A DNA stretch of 64,000 bases from Pseudomonas prosekii (GTDB taxonomy: Bacteria; Pseudomonadota; Gammaproteobacteria; Pseudomonadales; Pseudomonadaceae), in contig NZ_LT629762.1 in assembly GCF_900105155.1 (NCBI RefSeq), forward strand, positions 992,001 through 1,056,000, given 5' to 3'. Under the pieces are notes generated by a model. The model searched no databases, was not told where the DNA came from, and saw only the letters and a program-made list of their open reading frames with translations. The position numbers and the translations under genes were made by a program. Shown piece after piece: positions 44,067 to 52,217 of this stretch. Positions within the stretch are counted from its first letter, which is position 1. The number at the start of each line of letters is the position of its first letter.

Positions 44067-44071
44067 GCCCT

Positions 44072-45283
44072 TCACTCCGTCTCCGCTGCGCTGGAAAACA
44101 ACGGCAAGGTCAGCAATGCAGACGTGCCGCGACCGAGCCGCGAGCGCAACTGCAATTCTCCCTGATGCGCGCGAGCCACTGCCTTGACCACGGTCAGGCC
44201 AAGCCCGGTCCCGGTGGTTTTGGTGGTGAAAAAAGGCTCGCCCAAACGCGCCAGCACCACCGGATCAATGCCGCTGCCGCTGTCGCTGACACACAGGCGC
44301 AAATTGTTGTCGCGGCTATACAGGTGGACTTTCAAGCGCGCCGCGCCGCTGCTGGCCTGAATCGCGTTCTCGATCAGATTCAGAATTGCCCCGACCAAAG
44401 TGTCGCGATTGCACAGCAATTCGCCGGCATGGCTGTCGCACTGCCAGCGAATCGGCAAATCCTGCACATGCGTCAACGCCGCCGCTTGCAGCGCCTGCAT
44501 GAGTTCTTTGGGAGTGACGCGGTTGGTCAGCGGCAGTTCGCCACGGGCAAACACCAGCATGTCGCGCACCTGATGTTCGAGTTCGTGCAGACGTTCTTTC
44601 AAGCGCCCGGCAAAACGTTGCTGGGTGGCGACCGGCAATTCCTGCTCGGTCAAATGACTGGCGTACAGCAGTGCGGCGGACAGCGGCGTGCGAATTTGAT
44701 GAGCCAGCGAAGCAACCATGCGCCCCAGCGACGACAAACGTTCGTGACGCGCCAGTTGATCCTGCAAATGCCGGGTTTCGGTGAGGTCGTTGAGCAACAC
44801 CAACTGACCGGGCTCGGCATCCAGCGAGCGCGTGGCAATCGACAGGCGCCGACCGTCCTTCAAGGAGATTTCATGACCGTCGTCTTCACGGGGCGCGAAA
44901 CAACGGGCGATGACCTGGCGCCACAACTCGCCTTCGAGCGGCAAGCCGAGCAATTCGCACGCGGCCGGGTTGGCTTCGCGCACCATGCCTTGGGCATCGA
45001 TGACGATCACGCCGCCGGGTAACAGATCGAGGAGGTTTTGCAGACGGTTGGCCAGGCGTTCCTTTTCCGCCAACTCTTGCATGCGCTGGGCGCTGACCAC
45101 CGCCAGCTCGCCTTTAAGCTCGGTGACCCGGGCTTCGAGCATGCTGTAGGAATCGGTCAGTTGGCTCGACATCTGGTTGAACAGCGCGAACGCCTGCTCA
45201 AGTCCGAGACGGCTCGCCTGCTCTACGGGCAGCGGCAGCCCCGAAGTATCAGGGACAGGAGACATCTGGGCGGCTTGGGGCAT
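44072..45283 (-). CDS. fleS: sensor histidine kinase FleS
   Basis: Cytoplasmic kinase partner of FleR. The 403-aa protein has no membrane segment. An N-terminal coiled coil (about 25-80) is followed by a PAS domain (about 85-170: LLDLLPGGVIVIDAQGMVREANPAACELLG). The HisKA region carries the phospho-His in ASLAHQIRTPLSAALLYA, and a HATPase domain follows (NLIENAIQASS, VSDSGSGIDP, TGTGLGLTVV). A sigma-54 promoter precedes it. Confidence 0.95.
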   Translation of the reverse strand: MPQAAQMSPVPDTSGLPLPVEQASRLGLEQAFALFNQMSSQLTDSYSMLEARVTELKGELAVVSAQRMQELAEKERLANRLQNLLDLLPGGVIVIDAQGMVREANPAACELLGLPLEGELWRQVIARCFAPREDDGHEISLKDGRRLSIATRSLDAEPGQLVLLNDLTETRHLQDQLARHERLSSLGRMVASLAHQIRTPLSAALLYASHLTEQELPVATQQRFAGRLKERLHELEHQVRDMLVFARGELPLTNRVTPKELMQALQAAALTHVQDLPIRWQCDSHAGELLCNRDTLVGAILNLIENAIQASSGAARLKVHLYSRDNNLRLCVSDSGSGIDPVVLARLGEPFFTTKTTGTGLGLTVVKAVARAHQGELQLRSRLGRGTSALLTLPLFSSAAETE

Positions 45284-45335
45284 CGTGCTCTCTCGCTTGG
45301 CTGACCGTCAGTTAAACGGAACGTTGCGAGAGCTA

Positions 45336-45351
45336 TAGCAATACCCGTGCC
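45336..45351 (-). promoter_or_regulatory. sigma-54 promoter of fleSR
   Basis: Minus-strand AGGCACGGGTATTGCT has perfect CACG and TTGCT elements with the GG-N10-GC spacing; only the first base differs from consensus. It lies 53-68 bases upstream of the fleS start, as expected for FleQ-activated fleSR. Confidence 0.9.
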
Positions 45352-45382
45352 TAAAAAAAATCGCTTATAAATGAAGGACTTG

Positions 45383-45408
45383 AAAAACAGGCGTCAATCA
45401 TCCGCCTG
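45383..45408 (-). terminator. Rho-independent terminator overlapping the fleQ stop
   Basis: Minus-strand stem CAGGCG/CGCCTG with a nine-base loop containing the fleQ TGA stop, followed by a TGTTTTT run. The last fleQ codons form the 5-prime arm. It separates fleQ from fleSR, which has its own sigma-54 promoter a few tens of bases downstream. Confidence 0.8.
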
Positions 45409-46869
45409 TTCATCTCCATCACGGCGACTCATGCCGTACTTGCGCATCTTTTCCACCAGCGTGGTGCGACGAATGCGCAGGCGTTCGGCGGCGCGCGCGA
45501 CGATGCCATTGGCATCATCCAGCGCTTGCTGAATCAACCCTTGCTCCAGACCACCGAGGTAGTCCTTGAGGTCCAGGCCTTCCGGCGGCAGCAGGGCATT
45601 GGCGCTGAAGTCCGGAGTGTGACCGTTGATGGCCACGCGTTCTTCGAGGTCGCTGCGCAGGCTGTCGACCAGTTGCTCGTCTTCGTCGTCGACGTAGCGG
45701 AATTTCTTCGGCAATTCGACCACGCCGATCACCCCGTACGGATGCATGATCGCCATGCGTTCCACCAGGTTGGCCAGCTCACGGACGTTGCCCGGCCAGC
45801 CGTGGCGGCACAGGGACATGATCGCGGCGGAGTTGAAGCGGATCGAGCCGCGTTTCTCATGCTCCATGCGCGAGATAAGCTCGTTCATCAGCAGCGGAAT
45901 ATCTTCGACACGTTCGCGCAGCGGCGCCATCTCGATCGGGAACACGTTCAGGCGATAGTAAAGGTCTTCGCGGAAGGTGCCGATCTCGATCATGCTTTCG
46001 AGATTTTTGTGCGTCGCGGCAATGATGCGCACGTCGACGCTTTGCGTCTTGTTGCTGCCCACGCGCTCAAAAGTGCGTTCCTGCAGCACGCGCAGCAACT
46101 TGACCTGCATCGGCAGCGGCATGTCGCCGATTTCGTCGAGGAACAGCGTGCCGCCGTTGGCCAGTTCAAAACGCCCGGCGCGGCTGGTGATCGCCCCGGT
46201 GAAAGCGCCTTTCTCGTGACCGAACAATTCGCTTTCCAGCAACTCGGCCGGGATCGCCCCGCAGTTGACTGGGACGAATGGCCCGTCGCGGCGCTTGGAG
46301 TGATAGTGCAAGTTGCGCGCGACCACTTCCTTGCCGGTGCCGGACTCGCCGAGGATCAGCACGCTGGCGTCAGTGTCAGCGACTTGCTGCATCATCTGGC
46401 GCACGTGCTGAATCGCCCGGCTGGTGCCGACGAGGCTGCGGAACAGATTGGGTTCGCGGTGACGACCGCGCTCGCGGGCCTGGTCGTACATCTCGCGATA
46501 GACCTGGGCACGGTGCAGGGAGTCGAGCAATTTGCTGTAGCTGGGCGGCATCTCGAGGGTCGAAAGCACTCGGCGACGCTGGTCTTCGGGCAGGTCAACG
46601 GAAGAATTATCGCCCATTAACAAAACCGGAAGGAACTCATCCCAGGTTGAGAGTGTCTTTAACAAGCCCAAAAGCGCGCCAGGAGCATTTACCGTCCCGA
46701 TCAGTACGCAAATGACTTCACGACTTGATGACAAAGAGCCGACCGCCTGCTGCCAGTCATGGCTGCCGCAGGGCAAATTTTCTTCGCCAAGAAAATTAAG
46801 GATCACCGCCAAATCGCGGCGGCGGACGCTATCGTCATCAATTAGCAGAATTTTGGTTTCACGCCACAT
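45394..46869 (-). CDS. fleQ: master flagellar regulator FleQ
   Basis: Sigma-54 enhancer-binding protein at the top of the Pseudomonas flagellar cascade; it also binds c-di-GMP and controls biofilm genes. The 491-aa protein has an atypical receiver-like N domain (about 5-120), an AAA+ domain (about 145-380; Walker [14 protein letters not shown], loop GAFTGA, Walker [14 protein letters not shown]) and a C-terminal Fis-type helix-turn-helix ([23 protein letters not shown]). Five sigma-54 sites in this window are likely targets of FleQ or FleR. Confidence 0.96.
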   Translation of the reverse strand: MWRETKILLIDDDSVRRRDLAVILNFLGEENLPCGSHDWQQAVGSLSSSREVICVLIGTVNAPGALLGLLKTLSTWDEFLPVLLMGDNSSVDLPEDQRRRVLSTLEMPPSYSKLLDSLHRAQVYREMYDQARERGRHREPNLFRSLVGTSRAIQHVRQMMQQVADTDASVLILGESGTGKEVVARNLHYHSKRRDGPFVPVNCGAIPAELLESELFGHEKGAFTGAITSRAGRFELANGGTLFLDEIGDMPLPMQVKLLRVLQERTFERVGSNKTQSVDVRIIAATHKNLESMIEIGTFREDLYYRLNVFPIEMAPLRERVEDIPLLMNELISRMEHEKRGSIRFNSAAIMSLCRHGWPGNVRELANLVERMAIMHPYGVIGVVELPKKFRYVDDEDEQLVDSLRSDLEERVAINGHTPDFSANALLPPEGLDLKDYLGGLEQGLIQQALDDANGIVARAAERLRIRRTTLVEKMRKYGMSRRDGDEQADD

Positions 46870-46971
46870 GCAATAGCAACTTCCCTAGTCAACTCAATGC
46901 CCGAAATGAGGGGGCAAGCTAGACGCTTGCAGACTCGTTAAGCCTGTAGACGCCTGAAATCTGGATACAGC

Positions 46972-47022
46972 CACTAGTTAAGTCAAAAAACTGTGCACAG
47001 TCAAATTTATGGCGCACTAGTT
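46972..47022. promoter_or_regulatory. fleQ upstream region with palindrome and direct repeats
   Basis: A perfect 12-bp palindrome ACTGTGCACAGT (46990-47001) sits between two direct copies of CACTAGTT (46972-46979 and 47015-47022). On the minus strand a TTGACT -35-like hexamer abuts the palindrome, with TTAACT 17 bases further downstream. In P. aeruginosa, fleQ is sigma-70 dependent and repressed by Vfr. Whether this is a Vfr or FleQ site here is not known. Confidence 0.45.
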
Positions 47023-47041
47023 TGGATTAACTGGGGATTAA

Positions 47042-47338
47042 TTAACCAAACAGATGGTAAACCTTTGCGGCGTTCTGCGCTTGGTGGATCTGAGACATCT
47101 CGTCGACTATTGCCTGCCTCTCCCCCATCGCCACTTCCAGAAGCTGCTTGTAGACATACAGCAGCTCCTCGAGGTTGTCGCGCAACGCGGCCTCGTCCAG
47201 CGAAGCTTCACTCAAAACGTCTTCCATGCAGGAACGGCAATCCAGATCCAACTGACCGATCACCTCCCAGTTGCGGTCGGCCAATGCACTCACCAACGCT
47301 ACGCGGGTATGTTCTATTCGCTGCAATACAAGACTCAT
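47042..47338 (-). CDS. fliT: flagellar export chaperone FliT
   Basis: Small helical chaperone (98 aa) that binds the filament cap FliD. The sequence MSLVLQRIEHTRVALVSALADRNWEVIGQLDLDCR fits the FliT family found downstream of fliS in Pseudomonas. The start at 47338 has AAGGAG upstream. It lies 10 bases after fliS. Similarity is moderate because FliT proteins are short and divergent; the neighbourhood makes the call. Confidence 0.8.
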   Translation of the reverse strand: MSLVLQRIEHTRVALVSALADRNWEVIGQLDLDCRSCMEDVLSEASLDEAALRDNLEELLYVYKQLLEVAMGERQAIVDEMSQIHQAQNAAKVYHLFG

Positions 47339-47348
47339 GGTGATCTCC

Positions 47349-47744
47349 TTAAAACTGAGGACCTGGCGCCGCGATGGCATCCCAGCCTTCTTTGACCGTG
47401 CGCAGCAAACCCGCGACTTCGTCGAGGATCCGCGGGTCACTCTTGATGTTCGCCTCGGCGAGACGCTTCATCATGTAGATGTACAACTGGTCGAGCTCGC
47501 CGACGGCTTCGGCAGAGTTCTCCAGGTCCAGGCCTTCACGCAGGCCACCGACAATGCCGATCGCCTTGCTGATCGACACGCACTTGCCCGGGACGTCCTT
47601 GCGCTCGATGGAGCCTTTGGCCTGGGCGATACGATCCAGACCACCCTCCATCAACATTTGCACCAGACGGTGCGGACTGGCTTCGGACGTCTGCGCCTGC
47701 GCGCCAACCTTCTGATATTGCCGAAGGGCTAACATTGGGTTCAT
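47349..47744 (-). CDS. fliS: flagellin chaperone FliS
   Basis: Chaperone that keeps flagellin unfolded for export. The 131-aa protein has the FliS features (ALRQYQKVGAQAQTSEASPHRLVQMLMEGGLDRIAQAKGSIERKDV, then LYIYMMKRLAEANIKSDPRILDEV). A strong FliA promoter lies about 40 bases upstream. Located right after fliD and its terminator. Confidence 0.95.
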   Translation of the reverse strand: MNPMLALRQYQKVGAQAQTSEASPHRLVQMLMEGGLDRIAQAKGSIERKDVPGKCVSISKAIGIVGGLREGLDLENSAEAVGELDQLYIYMMKRLAEANIKSDPRILDEVAGLLRTVKEGWDAIAAPGPQF

Positions 47745-47781
47745 GTTTTACCTCATTGCCACGTTGACTCGTATGACCACT

Positions 47782-47808
47782 GTATCGTCGTTGAGCCAGA
47801 AAACTTTA
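47782..47808 (-). promoter_or_regulatory. FliA (sigma-28) promoter of fliS
   Basis: Minus strand TAAAGTTT, 11 bases, GACGATAC. The -35 matches the sigma-28 consensus perfectly and the -10 differs from GCCGATAA in two bases. It sits between the fliD terminator and fliS and would drive fliS-fliT late in assembly. Confidence 0.9.
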
Positions 47809-47815
47809 GATTGAA

Positions 47816-47857
47816 AAGACAAAAACCCGGCGCACTTGAAAAAGCGTAGCCGGGTTT
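47816..47857 (-). terminator. Rho-independent terminator of fliD
   Basis: Minus-strand stem AACCCGGC/GCCGGGTT with a 17-base loop, followed by TTTTTGTC. It lies 18 bases after the fliD stop and just before the fliS promoter. Confidence 0.85.
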
Positions 47858-47874
47858 CTGTCGTCAGTTCATGA

Positions 47875-49311
47875 CTACTTGCTGGACTGCTGCGCGTTCA
47901 GCGACGCGAAGAACGAGGTGATGTTGCTGGCCGTCGCCTTCATTTGCCCGACGATCAGGTCCATCGCGTTGTACTTGGCCGTCAGGGTCGCAGTGAGATT
48001 GGTGACGTGCATATCCAAAGCTTTCTGCTGAGTCGTCAGGGTTTTGCCGACAGTCGTCAGGTTGGAACTGCGCTGATCGAGCAAACCGCCGGTCTTGACG
48101 TATGGATCGACAGCAGCGCTCATGCGCGCCAGCAGCCCATTGGTCGAATTGGTCCCGGTGAACAACTGCTGCACCTGACCGGTCATGCCGTTGGTGGCCA
48201 TGTTCTTGGTGAAGGTCGCGGAGTCAAACGCCAGGTTACCGGTGTTCTGGTCGGTCATTACACCGATCTGCGACAGCACTGCCAAAGGACCACCGGCGCC
48301 GGGCGCAGTCAACTGACCGCGGATGTCGGCAATCAATGAACGCGGCAAGGAGTCACCGGTGAACGCCGCGGAAACGGTCGGATTACCGTCATCGTCGGCC
48401 GTCGCTTTGGACAAGGTATCGACGGTTTTCTTCAGGGTGTTGTAAGCATCGACAAACGCCTGAACGGAGGTCTGCAAACCGGTGGTGTTGTTGGCGACGG
48501 TGACCGCTGTGGCAGTCGCCGGCGTACCGGTGCTAACGGCAGCCAGGTTGAGCGTCAGGCCACTGATCGCACCGGTAACCGTATTGCTTTTGCTGGTGAC
48601 GGTCAGGCCGTCGATGATCACCGTCGCATCCGAGGCAATCCCATTCACCGCACCCGAGGCGCCCGGCGTCGGGCTCGCGCTCATCGGCTGGGTGCCGTCG
48701 ATTTCAAGGCCGGCGATGCCGCTGACGGTAAGGTCGGAACCGGCGCCAGTCTTGTTCGAACTGATCACCAGACGCGAAGCGCCGGTGCTGTCCGTCACGA
48801 TGTTGGCCGAGATACCGTTGGCGCCCTGCGCGGTGTTGATCGCGTCTCGGGTCGACTGCAGGGTCGCATTGGCGGGAATCGCGACATTGTAGTCAGTGCC
48901 ATTTTGACTGATTTTCAGAGTACCACTCGGAATGGCACTGGCAGTACCGCCCGCAAAAGCAGCGCTCGCCACTTTCGAGCCGGTGGCCAGATTCGTCACG
49001 ACAACGCTGTAAGTCCCGGCAACCGCTGTGTTGTCCGAGGTCGCAGCGAGAATCGAGGTATTGCCCGAGGAAGCGGTAAAACCCGCAAATGCAGGAGTCG
49101 TCGTACTGCCTAGGTTTTTCATCGCCGTCTGGAACGCGGTCAATGCGCTTTTCAGGGCACCGACACCGGAGATTTTCAGCGTGTTGGTTTTGGTCTGGGT
49201 GTCGATCTGGGTTTGCTTGGCCGATTTGTCGGCGCCTACCAGCGCACTGACGATCGCGCCGATGTCCAGACCCGAGCCTAAACCCGAACCCGGTAGAATT
49301 GGACTTGCCAT
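47875..49311 (-). CDS. fliD: flagellar filament cap protein FliD
   Basis: Cap protein that folds flagellin onto the filament tip and can be an adhesin. The 478-aa protein has FliD N- and C-terminal domains (PGSGLGSGLDIGAIVSALV; LLARMSAAVDPYVKTGGLLDQRSSNLTTVGKTL) around a Thr/Ala/Gly-rich middle. The start at 49311 has GGGAG at good distance. It is preceded by flaG and ends at a strong terminator. Confidence 0.94.
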   Translation of the reverse strand: MASPILPGSGLGSGLDIGAIVSALVGADKSAKQTQIDTQTKTNTLKISGVGALKSALTAFQTAMKNLGSTTTPAFAGFTASSGNTSILAATSDNTAVAGTYSVVVTNLATGSKVASAAFAGGTASAIPSGTLKISQNGTDYNVAIPANATLQSTRDAINTAQGANGISANIVTDSTGASRLVISSNKTGAGSDLTVSGIAGLEIDGTQPMSASPTPGASGAVNGIASDATVIIDGLTVTSKSNTVTGAISGLTLNLAAVSTGTPATATAVTVANNTTGLQTSVQAFVDAYNTLKKTVDTLSKATADDDGNPTVSAAFTGDSLPRSLIADIRGQLTAPGAGGPLAVLSQIGVMTDQNTGNLAFDSATFTKNMATNGMTGQVQQLFTGTNSTNGLLARMSAAVDPYVKTGGLLDQRSSNLTTVGKTLTTQQKALDMHVTNLTATLTAKYNAMDLIVGQMKATASNITSFFASLNAQQSSK

Positions 49312-49393
49312 GTGCATCTCCCTCTCTGTGTGTCGCCGGTCTTTTGACCACTATCAGCGATCAATGATCGTACAAACACGTTTCATGCCAGCA

Positions 49394-49759
49394 TCAGGCT
49401 TTGGCGTCGAACAACACGTTACTGGCGTTATGCAGACTTTCAGCGAGCTTCATTGCTTCGGCCGACGGAATCTGTCGAATGACTTCACCGGATTCGCTCG
49501 CAATCACTTTGACAATGACCTTGCCAGATGTTTCATCGATCGAAAACTCAAGATTGCGCTTGACCGACTGAACGAATTTTTCAATTTCCTGCACTGCAGT
49601 TTTCAATTTTTCCGAATTGTCCGGATTGCCCGATTCCGAGCTATTGGCAGCAACAGCCTGGGTACTTTCGGCGCGAGGCTTGTCGACCGGCTTCTCGGTA
49701 GTGCTGACCGTCGGTTTCGCGGCCGGGTAAGACAAATTCAGCTTCACGCTCATGTCCAT
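49394..49759 (-). CDS. flaG: flagellar protein FlaG
   Basis: Small protein (121 aa) encoded between fliC and fliD in polar flagellates; it affects filament length. The N terminus is variable (KLNLSYPAAKPTVSTTEKPVDK). The conserved C-terminal domain (NLEFSIDETSGKVIVKVIASESGEVIRQIPSAEAMKLAE) is clear. The start at 49759 has GAGG eight bases upstream; ATG codons at 49753 and further upstream are alternatives. Confidence 0.92.
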   Translation of the reverse strand: MDMSVKLNLSYPAAKPTVSTTEKPVDKPRAESTQAVAANSSESGNPDNSEKLKTAVQEIEKFVQSVKRNLEFSIDETSGKVIVKVIASESGEVIRQIPSAEAMKLAESLHNASNVLFDAKA

Positions 49760-49831
49760 GACCATCACCTCTTAAACGGAAAAAGCGAGAGAGCACGCAA
49801 GCGCACTCCCCCGCCAAAACTCAATCCGATC

Positions 49832-50683
49832 TTACTGAAGCAGTTTCAGTACGGCGGATGGCAGCTGGTTAGCCTGGGCCAGAACAGCGGTGGAAGCTTG
49901 TTGCAGAGTCTGCTGTTTGGTCAGGTTAGCTGTTTCTGCGGCGAAGTCGGTATCTTGTACGCGACCCTGTGCAGCAGTGGTGTTTTCGTTGATGTTTTGC
50001 AGGTTGGAGATGGTGCTGGTCAGACGGTTTTGCGAAGCACCGAGGCTGGCGCGAGTGCTGTTGATGGACGCAATTGCGGCATCGATAGCGGTGATCGCGT
50101 TGTCAGCTGCCAGGGCGGCGTCGCTTGGGGAAGCGCCAGTCAGAGCAACAGTACCGCTGCCTACCGACAGGCTGACGGCGTCGAACTTGCCGCTCAGTAC
50201 CAGGTCGATGTGGTTAGCCGAACCAGTGTTCGCGCCAACTTGCAGAGTTACAGTACCAGCCGAACCGTCGAGCAGGTTTTTGCCGTTCAGGTTGGTGGAA
50301 GCCGAGATACGAGTCAATTCGTCAGACATCTGAGCGAATTCGGAGTTGGTCGCTTCCTGGTCTTTGTCGCCGTTGGTGCCGTTACGTGCTTTAACAGCCA
50401 GTTCACGCATACGTTGCAGAATGTCGGTCGAAGCCTGCAGCGCGCCTTCAGCGGTTTGCGCAACGGAGATACCGTCGTTGGCGTTCTGGATTGCCTGAGT
50501 ACCACCACGGATCTGCGAGCTCATGCGAGTAGCGATCTGCAGGCCGGCGGCGTCGTCTTTGGCGCTGTTGATTTTCAGGCCGGAGGACAGGCGCTGCATC
50601 GAGGTCGAAAGTGCATCGGAAGCACGGTTCAGGTTTTTCTGAACGTTCAACGATGTAACGTTAGTGTTTACTGTTAAAGCCAT
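49832..50683 (-). CDS. fliC: flagellin FliC, short form
   Basis: Filament subunit of 283 aa. It has the helical D0/D1 ends (MALTVNTNVTSLNVQKNLNRASDALSTS and TTAAQGRVQDTDFAAETANLTKQQ) with a small central domain (about 145-200), shorter than large flagellins with extra domains. The flg22 immune epitope region is residues 30-51 (QRLSSGLKINSAKDDAAGLQIA), one residue different from the canonical plant peptide. The central part holds several Ser/Thr that could be glycosylated. The FliA promoter lies about 81-107 bases upstream. Confidence 0.97.
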   Translation of the reverse strand: MALTVNTNVTSLNVQKNLNRASDALSTSMQRLSSGLKINSAKDDAAGLQIATRMSSQIRGGTQAIQNANDGISVAQTAEGALQASTDILQRMRELAVKARNGTNGDKDQEATNSEFAQMSDELTRISASTNLNGKNLLDGSAGTVTLQVGANTGSANHIDLVLSGKFDAVSLSVGSGTVALTGASPSDAALAADNAITAIDAAIASINSTRASLGASQNRLTSTISNLQNINENTTAAQGRVQDTDFAAETANLTKQQTLQQASTAVLAQANQLPSAVLKLLQ

Positions 50684-50763
50684 GACGAATTCCTCGTTGG
50701 TTGGGTACTGCGGCTTCCGGCCCTGGCAAGCGCCGGGTGTGGCCTAGAGAACCTTCGTAATAG

Positions 50764-50790
50764 TTATCGTCGGTTTCGCAGGTTGCTTGA
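50764..50790 (-). promoter_or_regulatory. FliA (sigma-28) promoter of fliC
   Basis: Minus strand TCAAGCAA, 11 bases, GACGATAA. The -10 differs from GCCGATAA by one base and the spacing is canonical. It drives fliC, as expected for the last stage of assembly. Confidence 0.88.
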
Positions 50791-50940
50791 GGGCTTTTTT
50801 AAAAATATTTGCCATCACCCGGCCACCCCCCGGAAAACAAAGGCTTAGCGCGATTCCACCCACATAAAAATGACGTCATAAAACTGTCCGTGGCGCCAAG
50901 CGGCGTTGCAGCGCTGCCCAAAGCCACTTTTCGCGCAGGC

Positions 50941-50979
50941 AAAAAAAAGCGTTCAAGGGATGCCTTGAACGCTTTTTTT
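50941..50979. terminator. strong bidirectional terminator between the KAS III gene and fliC
   Basis: A perfect 10-bp stem GCGTTCAAGG/CCTTGAACGC with a four-base loop, flanked by eight A on one side and seven T on the other. It ends transcription of the KAS III gene before the fliC promoter and works in either direction. It insulates fliC from the glycosylation island. Confidence 0.95.
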
Positions 50980-51015
50980 GTAGCCGGCTGATGGTTTTTT
51001 CGTACCAACTACTGC

Positions 51016-51942
51016 TTAAGGGCGATAGATAATCGCCGAGCCCCACGACAGGCCCACACCAAAACCGCTCAGTGCCACGCGTTTCCAGTCCGAGTCCAGT
51101 ACGTGCTTTTCCAACAATAGCGGAATACTCGAAGACACCGTGTTGCCGGTCTCGACCATGTCCTTGATGAATTTCTCCGGTTCGCCTTCGAAACGTCGGG
51201 CGACGGCGTCAACAATTGCCGCGCTGCCCTGGTGAATGCAGAAGGCGTCGATATCGTCAGCCTGCAAATTCGACTCATCGAGCAACTCGTGCAAATGCGC
51301 CGGGACTTTGAGCAAGGCAAAGTTGAAGACCTGACGACCGTTCATATAGAACACGCCATCGGTGACCTTCAAGTGCGGCGCGCCGGAACCGTCGGTGCCG
51401 AACTTGGCTTTGCCCAACTGCCACGGCGCTTCTTCGCCCATCCACGTCGCGGTAGCAGCGTCGCCAAACAGCATGGTGGTGTTGCGGTCTTCCGGGTCGA
51501 CGATCTTCGAGTACGGATCAGCGGTGACCAGCAAGCCGTTTTTCAGGCCGGTGGCTTCCATGAAACCCTTGATCGCGTAGATGCCATAGACGTAACCCGA
51601 GCAGCCCAGCGAGATATCGAACGCGGCAACGTTGGTCGACAAGCCGAGCTTGTCCTGAACAATTGCGGCGGTGTGCGGCAGGCCTTCTTCGTCGCCGTTC
51701 TGGGTGACGACGATCAGCACGTCAATGGATTCGCGTTTCAGCTCAGGGTTGCTGGCGAACAACGCGTTGACGGCTTCGACACACAGGTCCGAGGTTTCCT
51801 GCGCGGCGTCTTTGCGCGGCAGGAACGCTGAACCGATCTTGCCAAGGATGAACTCTTCATCCTTCTCGAATTTTGCACCTTGTGCGTAATTGTCCACGCC
51901 GGCTACAGGAACGTAGCTCGCAATGCTCTTTATGCCAATCAT
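51016..51942 (-). CDS. KAS III-like enzyme of the flagellin glycosylation island
   Basis: A 308-aa beta-ketoacyl-ACP synthase III-type protein with intact Cys-His-Asn triad: Cys114 (ISLGCSGYVYG), His237 (FCIHQGSA), Asn267 (ETGNTVSSS). Housekeeping FabH sits in fatty-acid operons, but this copy stands between fliC and glycosyltransferase genes. In P. syringae the gene in the same place (orf3) belongs to the flagellin glycosylation island and is thought to supply the acyl group of the glycan's modified viosamine. A similar role is inferred here. The start at 51942 (MIGIKSIASYVPV) is the family start; the frame is open 64 codons further. Confidence 0.85.
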   Translation of the reverse strand: MIGIKSIASYVPVAGVDNYAQGAKFEKDEEFILGKIGSAFLPRKDAAQETSDLCVEAVNALFASNPELKRESIDVLIVVTQNGDEEGLPHTAAIVQDKLGLSTNVAAFDISLGCSGYVYGIYAIKGFMEATGLKNGLLVTADPYSKIVDPEDRNTTMLFGDAATATWMGEEAPWQLGKAKFGTDGSGAPHLKVTDGVFYMNGRQVFNFALLKVPAHLHELLDESNLQADDIDAFCIHQGSAAIVDAVARRFEGEPEKFIKDMVETGNTVSSSIPLLLEKHVLDSDWKRVALSGFGVGLSWGSAIIYRP

Positions 51943-52217
51943 TACGGCTTCCCAATAATAAACAGCCCAATACCACCGCTCGCAAGGATTCGAGGGGCGC
52001 CGACATACAGTGATTTTCAGTCGCCGCAACGGGCGACAGCGGGGAGCGTTGAGGGCTATCACTGGACCCGATAACGGGCCAGGCGCCATCTCCCCGGTCA
52101 ATACAATACAGTGAAGATGCGCGTTATGACTCACAGGTCACGCTATTTTGCCGAATCAACCCGACAACGCTTATTCGACCAATGAGCCGCGGAGTGCCGT
52201 GGCGCGCTGTTCAGGTA

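Noticed and set aside
49770..49830. Sigma-54 promoter before flaG
   Set aside because: A GG-N10-GC spacing can be found, but the -24 part matches poorly, so it was not listed.
51943..52134. N-terminal extension of the KAS III gene
   Set aside because: The extra 64 residues are unlike any KAS III N terminus and the MIGIKSIASYVP start matches the family.
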